NCBI GenBank assembly: GCA_028712915.1
Contig: JAQTPJ010000083.1
Span: 1-5,096 of the forward strand
Length of the DNA stretch: 5,096 nucleotides
Direction: 5' to 3'
From: Candidatus Omnitrophota bacterium
GTDB lineage: Bacteria; Omnitrophota; Gorgyraeia; Velamenicoccales; JABMQK01
Shown: positions 1 through 5,096 of the stretch, one piece after another
How positions within the stretch are numbered: position 1 is the stretch's first letter
How the letters are laid out: every line of letters begins with the position of its first letter
The notes under the pieces: model-generated
What the model was told of the DNA's origin: nothing
Seen by the model: the letters and a program-made list of their open reading frames with translations, nothing else
The model's database searches: none
Made by a program: the position numbers and the translations under genes

Positions 1-723
1 GCTACTCTTCCATAATATCGCAGCGCAGCCCTCCGGAGAAATCACGGAATAATACGCATTTTCTAAAACGCATATCCTGTCGCCTATGCCTATGCCAAGC
101 GCGCCTCCGCTGCCGCCTTCTCCGATGACATAAATAATGATAGGTGTCTTAATATTTACCATCTCCCTTAAGTTTAAGGCTATGGCCTGGGCCTGGCCTC
201 TCTCTTCAGCGCCAATACCCGGATATGCGCCGGGAGTATCAATAAATATCAATATCGGCAGATTAAATTTTTCTGCTAACTGCATAAAACGCAGCGCTTT
301 ACGATAGCCTTCCGGATGGGCGCAGCCAAAATTCCTATATATGTTTTCCTGTGTGTCGCGGCCCTTTTGATGGCCGATTACCATAAACTTATGGCTTGAT
401 ATCTTAGCCAACCCTACAACCATAGCCTTGTCATCGGCAAAACACCTATCTCCGTATAATTGGAGGAAATTTTCCGAAAGCATATCGATGTAATCTAAGG
501 TATATGGCCTGCGGGGATGGCGGGCGATTTGAATCCTCTGCCAAGGCGTAAGGCTGCCGTAAACCTCTTGCTTAAGAGACTGCAGTTTCTCTTCCAACTT
601 CTTAATCTCGGAAGATAAATTAATCTTTCTGTCTTGGTCAGAGTGTTTCTCCTGAAACTCTCTGAGCTCTTCTATCTTCTCTTCTAATTCTACTATTGGT
701 TTTTCAAAATCCAAACCGTTCAT
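1..723 (-). CDS. accA: Acetyl-CoA carboxylase carboxyltransferase subunit alpha, 3' end cut off by window edge
   Basis: AccA pairs with AccD to form the carboxyltransferase half of acetyl-CoA carboxylase, which moves the carboxyl group from carboxybiotin on AccB to acetyl-CoA and makes malonyl-CoA for fatty acid synthesis in the cytoplasm. I read 241 codons from ATG at 723-721 to the window edge. Residues 5-55 are a charged, helical N-terminus typical of AccA. There follow [16 protein letters not shown] (58-73), a [11 protein letters not shown] segment (117-127), the oxyanion-type loop [14 protein letters not shown] (164-177), [12 protein letters not shown] (201-212) and [13 protein letters not shown] (229-241), all AccA hallmarks. 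E. coli AccA is 319 residues, so about 80 C-terminal residues lie off the left edge. An AGGTG ribosome site at 736-732 sits 8 bases before the ATG and supports this start. It is the last visible gene of a minus-strand operon, 32 bases after the L,D-transpeptidase. accD is not visible here. The identification is very secure. Confidence 0.97.
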   Translation of the reverse strand, partial: MNGLDFEKPIVELEEKIEELREFQEKHSDQDRKINLSSEIKKLEEKLQSLKQEVYGSLTPWQRIQIARHPRRPYTLDYIDMLSENFLQLYGDRCFADDKAMVVGLAKISSHKFMVIGHQKGRDTQENIYRNFGCAHPEGYRKALRFMQLAEKFNLPILIFIDTPGAYPGIGAEERGQAQAIALNLREMVNIKTPIIIYVIGEGGSGGALGIGIGDRICVLENAYYSVISPEGCAAILWKSS

Positions 724-755
724 TTTAGTCGCACCTGATAAATTTATGTGGAAAT

Positions 756-1598
756 TTAATCGACGATTATTACTTCTGTCCCAAGAGGCAACAAGCTAAA
801 AACTTCTTCTACTTCCTTATTTCTCATGCGCACGCATCCTTCGGTTATCTGCTTGCCGATTTCATCAGGCCGGGTCGTGCCGTGGATCCCGATACCAGGC
901 AAATCCAGGCCCATCCAGCGTGAACCAAGGATATTTTCAGGGCTCGTAGGAGGAATTTCTCTTCCGTCTTTATACCAAGGAGGGTCTATTATTTTATTGA
1001 TAATTTTATATGTGCCAATGGGCGTAGAATTATTTTTACCGGTGGAGACGCTATAGGTTTTTATCACTTCGTCGTTAAACTTCAATATCAAAATATTCTG
1101 GGACTTATCTACAAAAACACTGAACTTGCCGTTTAAAACCCTTAGCTTCATAGCCGGGTATATCATTTTATTCTTTATATTATTTGCTAAGGCTACGGCA
1201 TCGACTGTCGTGTTAAATTCTTTGGCGATATCTATAAGCGCATCTCCCGGCTTAACCTCATAAATTACGGACTGCGGGATATTGATGCCGGAAAGGAGTA
1301 TCTTTATATTTAAATCCTCCATCTTAGCCTGCACAATAGTCATCTGTTCCGACGACAACTCCATATCCGTAAGCTTCTGATAAATCTCTTTAGCCTCTAA
1401 AAGGCTCCCCTTTTCCGCAAATGCATCGGCTTCTTTCAGGTATGAATCTATGTTAACCGACTTACTTACATATTCCGCATCCGACTGCTGAGACTCTAAA
1501 TCTCTCGAAACAGAGCCTCTTTTAAGAATTATCGGCAACAAGACAAGGCTCGTCAAAACTAACACGATTACTGCAATGCTTAAGAGGCGAACTCTCAT
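756..1598 (-). CDS. Membrane-anchored LysM-domain L,D-transpeptidase (YkuD family)
   Basis: This 280-residue protein probably forms or remodels 3-3 peptidoglycan cross-links, or attaches proteins to peptidoglycan, in the periplasm. Residues 5-25 are a strongly hydrophobic segment after an MRVR start, so a signal anchor or uncleaved signal. Residues 50-100 are a charged helical hairpin resembling one TPR unit ([21 protein letters not shown]). Residues 112-155 are a LysM domain ([16 protein letters not shown], later [17 protein letters not shown]) that should bind glycan strands. Residues 158-280 are the YkuD catalytic domain, with TPIGTYKI (192-199), the conserved His in GIHGT (H239) and the nucleophile Cys in [10 protein letters not shown] (C255, followed by R257). 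All catalytic residues are present. The ATG is preceded by AAAGGG at 1610-1605, 6 bases away. It lies 12 bases after the DUF212 gene and 32 before accA, so it is probably cotranscribed with both. The exact substrate cannot be told from sequence. Confidence 0.93.
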   Translation of the reverse strand: MRVRLLSIAVIVLVLTSLVLLPIILKRGSVSRDLESQQSDAEYVSKSVNIDSYLKEADAFAEKGSLLEAKEIYQKLTDMELSSEQMTIVQAKMEDLNIKILLSGINIPQSVIYEVKPGDALIDIAKEFNTTVDAVALANNIKNKMIYPAMKLRVLNGKFSVFVDKSQNILILKFNDEVIKTYSVSTGKNNSTPIGTYKIINKIIDPPWYKDGREIPPTSPENILGSRWMGLDLPGIGIHGTTRPDEIGKQITEGCVRMRNKEVEEVFSLLPLGTEVIIVD

Positions 1599-1610
1599 TA
1601 TTATCCCTTT

Positions 1611-2063
1611 CTATTTCTGTAAAATTATGGCGATTAATATACCTATTATAGAACCCACTATTACTTCTACCGGAGTATGCCCGATTAGCTCTTTCAGCCT
1701 TGTGTCGGGAACCCTACCCTGCCAGTATATATCTTCAGTAATCTTATTAAGTATTCGCGCTTGGGTCCCTGCGGAACGGCGCACGCCCTGCGCGTCAAAC
1801 ATGGTAACCATGGCAAACACTGCTGCCAAGGCAAAAATGCCCGAATTAAAACCGTAATCAAAACCTGATGTTACTGCCAAGGCGCTTGCTCCGGCAGCGT
1901 GCGCGGAAGGCATACCACCTGTGCCGATAAACCACCTGAAGTCAAACTTCTTAGTCCTGATAATCCCTAAAGCAACCTTAATAGTCTGGGCTATCATCCA
2001 GGCCAATATGGTTATATGGAACAGATGATTGAATTTTAACTCGTCAAATATGGTTTGGATCAT
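1611..2063 (-). CDS. Divergent PAP2 family integral membrane protein (DUF212, YuiD-like)
   Basis: This 150-residue membrane protein belongs to the small family related to PAP2 phosphatases and vanadium haloperoxidases (DUF212; B. subtilis YuiD is a member). The family signatures are GTGGMPSAHAAGASAL (47-62), the motif MFDAQGVRRSAGTQARILN (88-106) and the C-terminal LKELIGHTPVEVIVGSIIG (123-141). Hydrophobic stretches at about 14-34, 72-91 and 131-148 predict three or four membrane passes. The SAH and RR..G residues recall the PAP2 phosphatase signature, so a lipid or polyprenyl phosphate phosphatase role is conceivable, but the family function is not established as far as I know. The length matches the family. 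The chosen ATG is the only ATG, GTG or TTG after an in-frame TAA at 2081-2079. Its AAGGG directly abuts the ATG, which is too close for a normal ribosome site, so the true start could be a little downstream (for example TTG at codon 20). It is the first gene of the minus-strand operon. Confidence 0.92.
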   Translation of the reverse strand: MIQTIFDELKFNHLFHITILAWMIAQTIKVALGIIRTKKFDFRWFIGTGGMPSAHAAGASALAVTSGFDYGFNSGIFALAAVFAMVTMFDAQGVRRSAGTQARILNKITEDIYWQGRVPDTRLKELIGHTPVEVIVGSIIGILIAIILQK

Positions 2064-2068
2064 CCCTT
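2064..2068 (-). promoter_or_regulatory. Shine-Dalgarno-like AAGGG with zero spacing
   Basis: AAGGG lies immediately next to the ATG of the DUF212 gene with no spacer. Normal spacing is about 5-9 bases. Either translation of this gene starts inefficiently, or the true start lies downstream. No alternative start codon exists upstream before the in-frame stop. Confidence 0.35.
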
Positions 2069-2127
2069 GTTTATATCGTTAAGTTTTATTGTTCTGATTA
2101 GGCTAAAGGACTTTCTCTTGACGCTTT

Positions 2128-2156
2128 TTGCTGAATATGTTAAGCTACATTATATT
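2128..2156 (+). promoter_or_regulatory. Possible promoter of comM, overlapping the divergent promoter
   Basis: TTGCTG (2128-2133) is followed after 17 bases by TATATT (2151-2156, 5 of 6 to the -10 consensus). It faces comM and would leave a leader of about 110 bases. Its -10 box overlaps the TATAAT of the minus-strand promoter, so the two could exclude each other. The -35 box is poor and the region is AT-rich, so chance matches are likely. Confidence 0.3.
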
Positions 2157-2176
2157 ATAACTCAATAAAATTGCAA
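2149..2176 (-). promoter_or_regulatory. Predicted sigma70-type promoter of the DUF212 / L,D-transpeptidase / accA operon
   Basis: On the minus strand, TTGCAA (2176-2171, 4 of 6 to consensus) is followed after 16 bases by a perfect TATAAT (2154-2149). A second overlapping TATAAT occurs at 2159-2154 but lies only 11 bases from the -35 box, so it fits less well. Transcription would begin near 2142, giving a leader of about 80 bases before the DUF212 ATG. This is the best promoter match in the window and is correctly placed for the first gene of the operon. It is predicted from sequence only. Confidence 0.5.
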
Positions 2177-2246
2177 GAAATTTGTAATTACTTCCTTTCC
2201 GTCTAATCCCTGATTAAAAACTACCGGCATTAACCCGCGTTTTTGT

Positions 2247-2259
2247 ATCAATTATTGAT
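2247..2259. repeat. Short inverted repeat just upstream of comM
   Basis: ATCAAT-T-ATTGAT is a perfect inverted repeat with 6-base arms and a 1-base centre, ending 15 bases before the comM ATG. It could be an operator half-site pair for a dimeric regulator, but in AT-rich DNA such a repeat can arise by chance. No second copy was noticed elsewhere in the window. Confidence 0.3.
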
Positions 2260-2274
2260 TTAAACAGAGACGAA

Positions 2275-3348
2275 ATGCTTTCAAAAATAAATAGTTTCGG
2301 CATTTTGGGCATAGATGCTTATCCTGTGGAAATAGAGGTGGATATTGCCTTGGGCCTGCCCGCTGTGAATATAGTCGGCCTGCCGGACGCAAGCGTAAAA
2401 GAAAGCAAGGAAAGGATAAAATCTGCCATAAAAAACAGCGGCTTTAACTTCCCTCCTAAAAGGATTACAGTCAATCTCGCTCCAGCAGACATAAAAAAAG
2501 AAGGCGGAAATTTCGACTTAGCCATAGCGCTTGGCATATTAGCCAGTTCCGGGCAATTAAATAAAGACCTCCTGGCTGATTATATCATCTTAGGGGAATT
2601 ATCCCTTGAGGGAAGGTTAAGGCGCATAAAAGGCGCTATGCCTATAGCCATGAAAATGCGTTCAAGCAGGATAAAAAATCTTATCCTGCCCTATGCAAAC
2701 TCCAGGGAGGCCGGGCTTATAAAAGGCGTGGACTCCTTTGGCGTAGAGTCAATAAAAGACACAATACACTTCTTAAGCAGCAGCGGAAAAAGTATTCAGC
2801 CCACAAAAATAGACCTGAATAATAATCTCGAAGATATACAAAGGTATGAAGTTGATTTTTGCGAAGTAAAAGGTCAAATTATGGTAAAGCGCGCCATTGA
2901 GGTTGCGGTCTCGGGCGGGCATAACATCCTGATGATCGGCCCGCCGGGCAGCGGGAAATCCATGCTAGCCAAAAGAATTCCCACTATAATCCCCGATATG
3001 ACCGAAGAAGAAATTATCGAGACCACATCCATACATTCATCTTTAGGGCTTGTCCCTGAAAATAGCGGGTTGATATTCAGCCGGCCATTCCGCGCTCCTC
3101 ACCATACCATCTCCGACGTGGCATTAATAGGAGGCGGCTCAATGCCGCAGCCCGGCGAGATAAGCCTGACTCATAACGGGGTTTTATTCCTGGATGAACT
3201 ACCGGAATTCCACCGAAATGTCCTAGAGGCGCTGCGCCAGCCATTAGAAGACGGCTGCGTGCTTATATCCCGCGCGAACAAATCGCTGACATTCCCCTCG
3301 CGTTTTATGCTGGTATGCGCCATGAACCCCTGCCCATTCATAACGTAG
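2275..3348 (+). CDS. comM: 3'-truncated ComM/YifB magnesium-chelatase-like AAA+ protein, interrupted by element insertion
   Basis: ComM is a hexameric AAA+ helicase that helps branch migration when incoming single-stranded DNA is integrated during natural transformation. The family is widespread even in bacteria not known to be competent. Residues 1-170 form the Lon-like N-terminal domain, starting with [21 protein letters not shown] and including [18 protein letters not shown] and [21 protein letters not shown]. The AAA+ domain follows: [20 protein letters not shown], Walker A GPPGSGKS (222-229), FRAPHHTIS (272-280) and Walker [11 protein letters not shown] (303-312). The protein reaches [11 protein letters not shown] (344-354) and then ends with FIT and a stop. 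Family members continue with CG and about 150 more residues that hold the zinc-cysteine motif, sensor and arginine-finger parts and the C-terminal Mg-chelatase domain. All of that is lost, so a working helicase is unlikely. The ATG is followed by the usual [13 protein letters not shown] opening; its ribosome site is weak (AGAGACG). The cause is the recombinase element that starts at the break. Confidence 0.93.
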   Translation: MLSKINSFGILGIDAYPVEIEVDIALGLPAVNIVGLPDASVKESKERIKSAIKNSGFNFPPKRITVNLAPADIKKEGGNFDLAIALGILASSGQLNKDLLADYIILGELSLEGRLRRIKGAMPIAMKMRSSRIKNLILPYANSREAGLIKGVDSFGVESIKDTIHFLSSSGKSIQPTKIDLNNNLEDIQRYEVDFCEVKGQIMVKRAIEVAVSGGHNILMIGPPGSGKSMLAKRIPTIIPDMTEEEIIETTSIHSSLGLVPENSGLIFSRPFRAPHHTISDVALIGGGSMPQPGEISLTHNGVLFLDELPEFHRNVLEALRQPLEDGCVLISRANKSLTFPSRFMLVCAMNPCPFIT

Positions 3349-3358
3349 CGTATACTTT
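3325..3358. other. Presumed hybrid attachment site (one att end of the integrated element) inside comM
   Basis: The comM reading frame follows its family exactly through the codons for N-P-C-P (to 3336) and departs at 3337-3339, where TTC replaces the expected Cys codon. The recombinase gene ends at 3359 on the opposite strand. Large serine recombinase genes usually sit next to one att end, so the crossover should lie close to 3331-3338. The right half of the stretch contains a GTATAC palindrome (3350-3355) and is AT-rich, unlike the comM half. The exact core dinucleotide cannot be fixed without the other end of the element or an empty site. Confidence 0.65.
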
Positions 3359-4090
3359 TTATAGCTCATACATCTCAATTTCGATCGAGCCGTCTTTCGC
3401 TACAATAACCTGTTTTAGCAATTGTTGTAGGATACTTCTTTTTATCTTATCCGACTGACTAAATAAATCATCATTCAACTCTTTTACCTTTTCCAACAAA
3501 GAAACACGCTTAGTCTTTTCTCTGGGACTTGTTTCTGCCACGAGGTTAGCTTGTTTGACTTGGAGTCTGTCCAATTCTTCTATAATCCTATTCATACGTT
3601 CCACAAGCAAATCTTTACCTATTGAACTGTCCTCAAACAGAGTTAATAATTTCTGCTGCTTCCCTTTCAATCTGATTATAGCCATATCGATTGCTTTCAA
3701 ATCTTCTACCGAATCGTTAGTTTCATCTTTCGCTAACACTTCATTAGCTTCCGATTCTTCAAAATGAAAATGTGCGAATTTTCTAATCTCTTCTAAAACC
3801 TCCTGTTCTAGTTTAGCCTTTTTGACGGTAACCCCTAAACAAATTCTATTACCTTTATTTAAATGATGGTGACATCTATAAGTGCTGTAAGTTTTACCAC
3901 TCTTTGGCTTTCGCTGAGTGTGACCGCAAAGTGCCCCGCTACATTCTTTGCAACGTAATAATCCTGATAACAGATAAATAACGCCGTATCGTTTAGGTCG
4001 AGTAAACTGTCTTTGTCGTATTAATACTTGGACTCTATCAAATTGCTTCTCTGGGATTATAGGCTTAACATCTCCTTTAATAATCACCAT
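3359..4090 (-). CDS. Large serine recombinase, C-terminal half (zinc ribbon and coiled coil), separated by frameshift
   Basis: This frame carries the DNA-binding half of a large serine recombinase. It begins VIIKGDVKPIIPEKQFDRVQ, the usual end of the recombinase domain (PF07508-like). The zinc ribbon follows, with C47 and C50 (LLRCKEC), C73 (YRC) and C84 (RIC) as likely zinc ligands. Then comes a long charged helical region (about 128-190), a likely coiled coil of the type that controls synapsis and excision, and an IKRSILQQLLKQVIV tail (217-231). By itself it lacks the catalytic domain and could not recombine DNA. Its apparent ATG overlaps the stop of the upstream frame as ATGGTGA, and no ribosome site lies at a usable distance (an AAGG is about 19 bases upstream). 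I therefore infer that this is the second part of one original gene of about 490 codons and not a separate protein. The 3' end lies 10 bases from the truncated comM stop, in convergent orientation. Confidence 0.9.
   Translation of the reverse strand: MVIIKGDVKPIIPEKQFDRVQVLIRQRQFTRPKRYGVIYLLSGLLRCKECSGALCGHTQRKPKSGKTYSTYRCHHHLNKGNRICLGVTVKKAKLEQEVLEEIRKFAHFHFEESEANEVLAKDETNDSVEDLKAIDMAIIRLKGKQQKLLTLFEDSSIGKDLLVERMNRIIEELDRLQVKQANLVAETSPREKTKRVSLLEKVKELNDDLFSQSDKIKRSILQQLLKQVIVAKDGSIEIEMYEL
4084..4090 (-). other. Frameshift joint between the two recombinase halves
   Basis: On the minus strand the seven bases read ATGGTGA. The first frame reads TGG then TGA stop; the second reads ATG GTG A. 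If one G were restored (TGG GTG ATT), the frames would join as QDRW-VIIKGDVKPII, matching how this family normally runs. Loss of one base from a three-G run is the simplest explanation. It could be a real inactivating mutation, a sequencing or assembly error, or, less likely, programmed -1 frameshifting, since no obvious slippery heptamer is seen. Confidence 0.75.
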
Positions 4091-4830
4091 CTATCTTGTG
4101 GTAAATAAACCTTAGATCCGCCTGCTCTTTTCCCATAGGTATAGTATCCTTTATACACATGACTGATAAGAATCCGTTTAACTGTAGCGGATGGCCACGA
4201 TTGTCCTCTCTTGGTTAAATACCCTCTATCATTAAGCCAGATGACTACTTTCCTAAATGAGCGGAATTCTTCAAACTTATCAAAGATTTTCCTAACGATT
4301 TTAGCTTCTATTTCGTTTATAACGAGGTGTTTATCTTTAACGTCATAGCCATATGGAGGCTGACCACCACAGAAATGTCCTCTATTAGCCTTGTCATACA
4401 TTACATCTTTAACACGTTCTACAGTTATAGACCTTTCCCACTCAGCCAAACTTCCTAAAACTGTAAGGATCAGTCTACCTGTTGGCGTAGTGGTATCAAG
4501 ATTTTCAGAAATAGATATAAATTTTATGCTGTGTTTATTCAGTAAATCTACGAAATCTAATAAATCTTGGACATTCCGTGCTAACCTATCAAACTTATAG
4601 ACAACAACTGCATCCATCAATCCATCTTCAATTTTGGACAGCAAATCCCTGAAAGCTGGCCTATTGGTGCTAGCTGCGGAATAGCCATTATCAGCGAAAT
4701 GTTTGAAGTGTATAAAACCATGCTTCTTAGCTTCTTCCTCAAGCCATTCCTTTTGTCTTGGCACAGATAGCCCCTTATCACGCTGCATATCTGTAGAGAC
4801 ACGCGAATATAAAGCTTGTATTTTAGGCAT
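4084..4830 (-). CDS. Large serine recombinase, N-terminal catalytic half (resolvase domain), separated by frameshift
   Basis: Serine recombinases cut both DNA strands through a covalent phosphoserine link and rejoin them after subunit rotation; large ones integrate phages and other elements at att sites. The resolvase domain spans residues 3-142: ALYSRVSTDMQ (6-16) with nucleophile S12 and R10, NGYSAASTNRPAF (48-60), YKFDRLARN (78-86) with the catalytic arginines R82 and R85, and TPTGRLILTVLGSLAEWERS (115-134). A recombinase domain begins around 150 (GGQPPYGYDV, then RKVVIWLNDRGYLTKRG) and runs to the stop at QDRW. The frame ends at 4084 where the family would continue with VIIKGD. Alone, this fragment keeps the active site but lacks the zinc-ribbon DNA-binding part. 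The ATG at 4830 overlaps the stop of the small upstream gene (ATGCCTAA), so translation is probably coupled; its own ribosome site (AAGAAG) is weak. Confidence 0.93.
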   Translation of the reverse strand: MPKIQALYSRVSTDMQRDKGLSVPRQKEWLEEEAKKHGFIHFKHFADNGYSAASTNRPAFRDLLSKIEDGLMDAVVVYKFDRLARNVQDLLDFVDLLNKHSIKFISISENLDTTTPTGRLILTVLGSLAEWERSITVERVKDVMYDKANRGHFCGGQPPYGYDVKDKHLVINEIEAKIVRKIFDKFEEFRSFRKVVIWLNDRGYLTKRGQSWPSATVKRILISHVYKGYYTYGKRAGGSKVYLPQDRW

Positions 4831-4975
4831 TATCTTCTTTAATCAATGCTTTCAAAATCCCTTTTCTTCTCTGCCTACGTTCTTCCTCGTTAAGTTTAAT
4901 TGGGATAATCTTGATGTTTTCTTTACGAATCTTGAAATAATATTCGTTTGTCAAATCATAACTGCACGGTTTCAT
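4823..4975 (-). CDS. Small basic protein of unknown function upstream of recombinase (50 residues)
   Basis: This short reading frame encodes 50 residues, opening MKPCSYDLTNEYYFKI and containing a strongly basic and acidic helix, NEEERRQRRKGILKALI (29-45). I do not recognise the family. It has an excellent ribosome site, AAGGTGAGG, ending 6 bases before the ATG. It overlaps the end of the preceding gene by 20 bases and its own stop overlaps the recombinase start by 8 bases. This packing strongly supports real translation and coupling with the recombinase. A DNA-binding or recombinase-accessory role (such as a directionality factor) is possible from its size, charge and position, but that is inference only. 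Confidence 0.75.
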   Translation of the reverse strand: MKPCSYDLTNEYYFKIRKENIKIIPIKLNEEERRQRRKGILKALIKEDNA

Positions 4976-5096
4976 CTTTAACCTCACCTTCTTTCTGATC
5001 TACGGTTAATGCTTTACATTCCATAGCCTCTCCATCTCCTAAATCTCGTATCTTTCGTCTACACTTATCACAGATATGATAAACTGTATCAATTCC
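4956..5096 (-). CDS. C-terminal part of an unknown small protein with a CxxC motif, 5' end beyond window
   Basis: The frame is open from the right edge to TGA at 4958-4956, giving the last 46 residues of a protein. It holds VYHICDKCRRKIRDLGDGEA (5-24), where C9 and C12 form a CxxC that could be half of a zinc-binding knuckle, and a charged tail ending DETVQL. I do not recognise the family. The other two minus-strand frames are closed by stops here, and the gene overlaps the next one by 20 bases, which supports coding. An internal ATG at 5024 with AGGAG 11 bases upstream would make only 22 residues, so a start outside the window is more likely. Small zinc-ribbon proteins are common among accessory genes of phages and integrative elements, but a function cannot be given. 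Confidence 0.65.
   Translation of the reverse strand, partial: GIDTVYHICDKCRRKIRDLGDGEAMECKALTVDQKEGEVKDETVQL
4982..4990 (-). promoter_or_regulatory. Strong ribosome binding site of the 50-residue gene
   Basis: AAGGTGAGG on the minus strand contains two overlapping Shine-Dalgarno cores, the nearer ending 6 bases before the ATG at 4975. It lies inside the end of the upstream gene. It is the best ribosome site in the element part of the window and is the main reason to accept this small gene. Confidence 0.7.

Larger units (their letters stand above)
3338..5096. mobile_element. End of an integrated large serine recombinase element (phage, conjugative or mobilizable), right side beyond window
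   Basis: From the comM break onward all genes are on the minus strand, tightly packed, and more AT-rich than comM. As a sample, 3421-3480 has 17 of 60 G or C, while 3121-3180 inside comM has 35 of 60. The stretch encodes a split large serine recombinase preceded by two overlapping small genes. No structural phage, relaxase or resistance genes are visible in this part, so the class of element is undecided. The missing 3' part of comM is expected at its far end. Confidence 0.8.

Noticed and set aside
826..1056. Plus-strand open frame of 76 codons
   Set aside because: It lies entirely opposite the YkuD domain of the L,D-transpeptidase, whose catalytic motifs prove the minus-strand frame; its product has no recognisable features.
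1576..1857. Plus-strand open frame of 93 codons
   Set aside because: It is antisense to the DUF212 gene, which shows clear family motifs. It looks like a mirror of the hydrophobic helices.
2118..2123. TTGACG as a -35 box for comM
   Set aside because: It matches the -35 consensus well, but no acceptable -10 box lies 16-18 bases downstream (TAAGCT at 17 bases is poor; TACATT is 22 bases away).
2319..2537. Minus-strand open frame of 72 codons inside comM
   Set aside because: It is antisense to strongly conserved ComM N-terminal sequence and has no independent support.
3349..3358. Terminator between the convergent comM fragment and recombinase
   Set aside because: The 10-base gap is too short and I see no GC-rich stem followed by a T run; only a T stretch at 3356-3360 is present.
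3555..3767. Plus-strand open frame of 70 codons
   Set aside because: It is antisense to the recombinase coiled coil; its serine- and leucine-rich product is typical of a shadow frame.
4084..4830. Small resolvase/invertase in its own right (Tn3-like) with an unrelated downstream gene
   Set aside because: Small resolvases are near 180-200 residues and end in a helix-turn-helix. This frame continues into the recombinase domain and the next frame supplies the zinc ribbon and coiled coil of a large serine recombinase.
4391..4981. Plus-strand frames at 4391-4600 and 4703-4981 and minus-strand frame 4617-4802
   Set aside because: All overlap the resolvase domain or the small genes upstream, which have motif or ribosome-site support in their own frames.
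3338..5096. Novel defence or CRISPR-like system in the element
   Set aside because: No repeats of array type, nuclease motifs or effector genes are visible in this part; only recombinase and two small unknown genes. Cargo would lie to the right of the window.

Overview
This is a bacterial chromosomal window containing one end of an integrated mobile element. The host part (1 to about 3337) holds ordinary housekeeping and envelope genes. The right part (about 3338 to 5096) is the end of a site-specific element carried by a large serine recombinase. The combination of a LysM/L,D-transpeptidase, a stand-alone alpha subunit of acetyl-CoA carboxylase, a short divergent-PAP2 protein and a ComM-type protein fits a Gram-negative-like, uncultured lineage. 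The protein style and moderate GC with heavy ATA use suggest something like Omnitrophota or a related PVC/candidate phylum. That placement is an impression from the sequences, not the result of a search.

Host minus-strand operon: a divergent-PAP2 (DUF212/YuiD-like) membrane protein (2063 to 1611), a membrane-anchored LysM plus YkuD L,D-transpeptidase (1598 to 756) and accA (from 723, running off the left edge). The genes are 12 and 32 bases apart. A good sigma70-like promoter (TTGCAA, 16 bases, TATAAT) lies upstream. The operon links envelope and peptidoglycan cross-linking functions with the first committed step of fatty acid synthesis.

The gap 2064-2274 is a divergent regulatory region. 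It leads leftwards into this operon and rightwards into comM, and the two predicted -10 boxes overlap.

comM (2275-3348, plus strand) encodes the Lon-like and AAA+ parts of a ComM/YifB magnesium-chelatase-like helicase. It stops abruptly inside the highly conserved MNPCPCG segment. Immediately after the break lies a minus-strand large serine recombinase, with its 3' end only 10 bases from the truncated comM stop. This is the expected geometry of an element integrated by its own recombinase at an attB inside comM; the rest of comM should lie at the other end of the element, beyond this window.

The recombinase is split into two reading frames (4830-4084 and 4090-3359) by what looks like the loss of a single G: restoring it joins ...QDRW to VIIKGD... 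in perfect family context, giving a protein of about 490 residues. Upstream of it, and overlapping it in a tight operon, are two small genes: a 50-residue basic protein (4975-4823) and the end of a CxxC-containing protein (5096-4956). Both are unrecognised. I see no RNA genes, CRISPR arrays or IS elements. The most notable points are the integration into comM, the recombinase frameshift and the two small overlapping genes.
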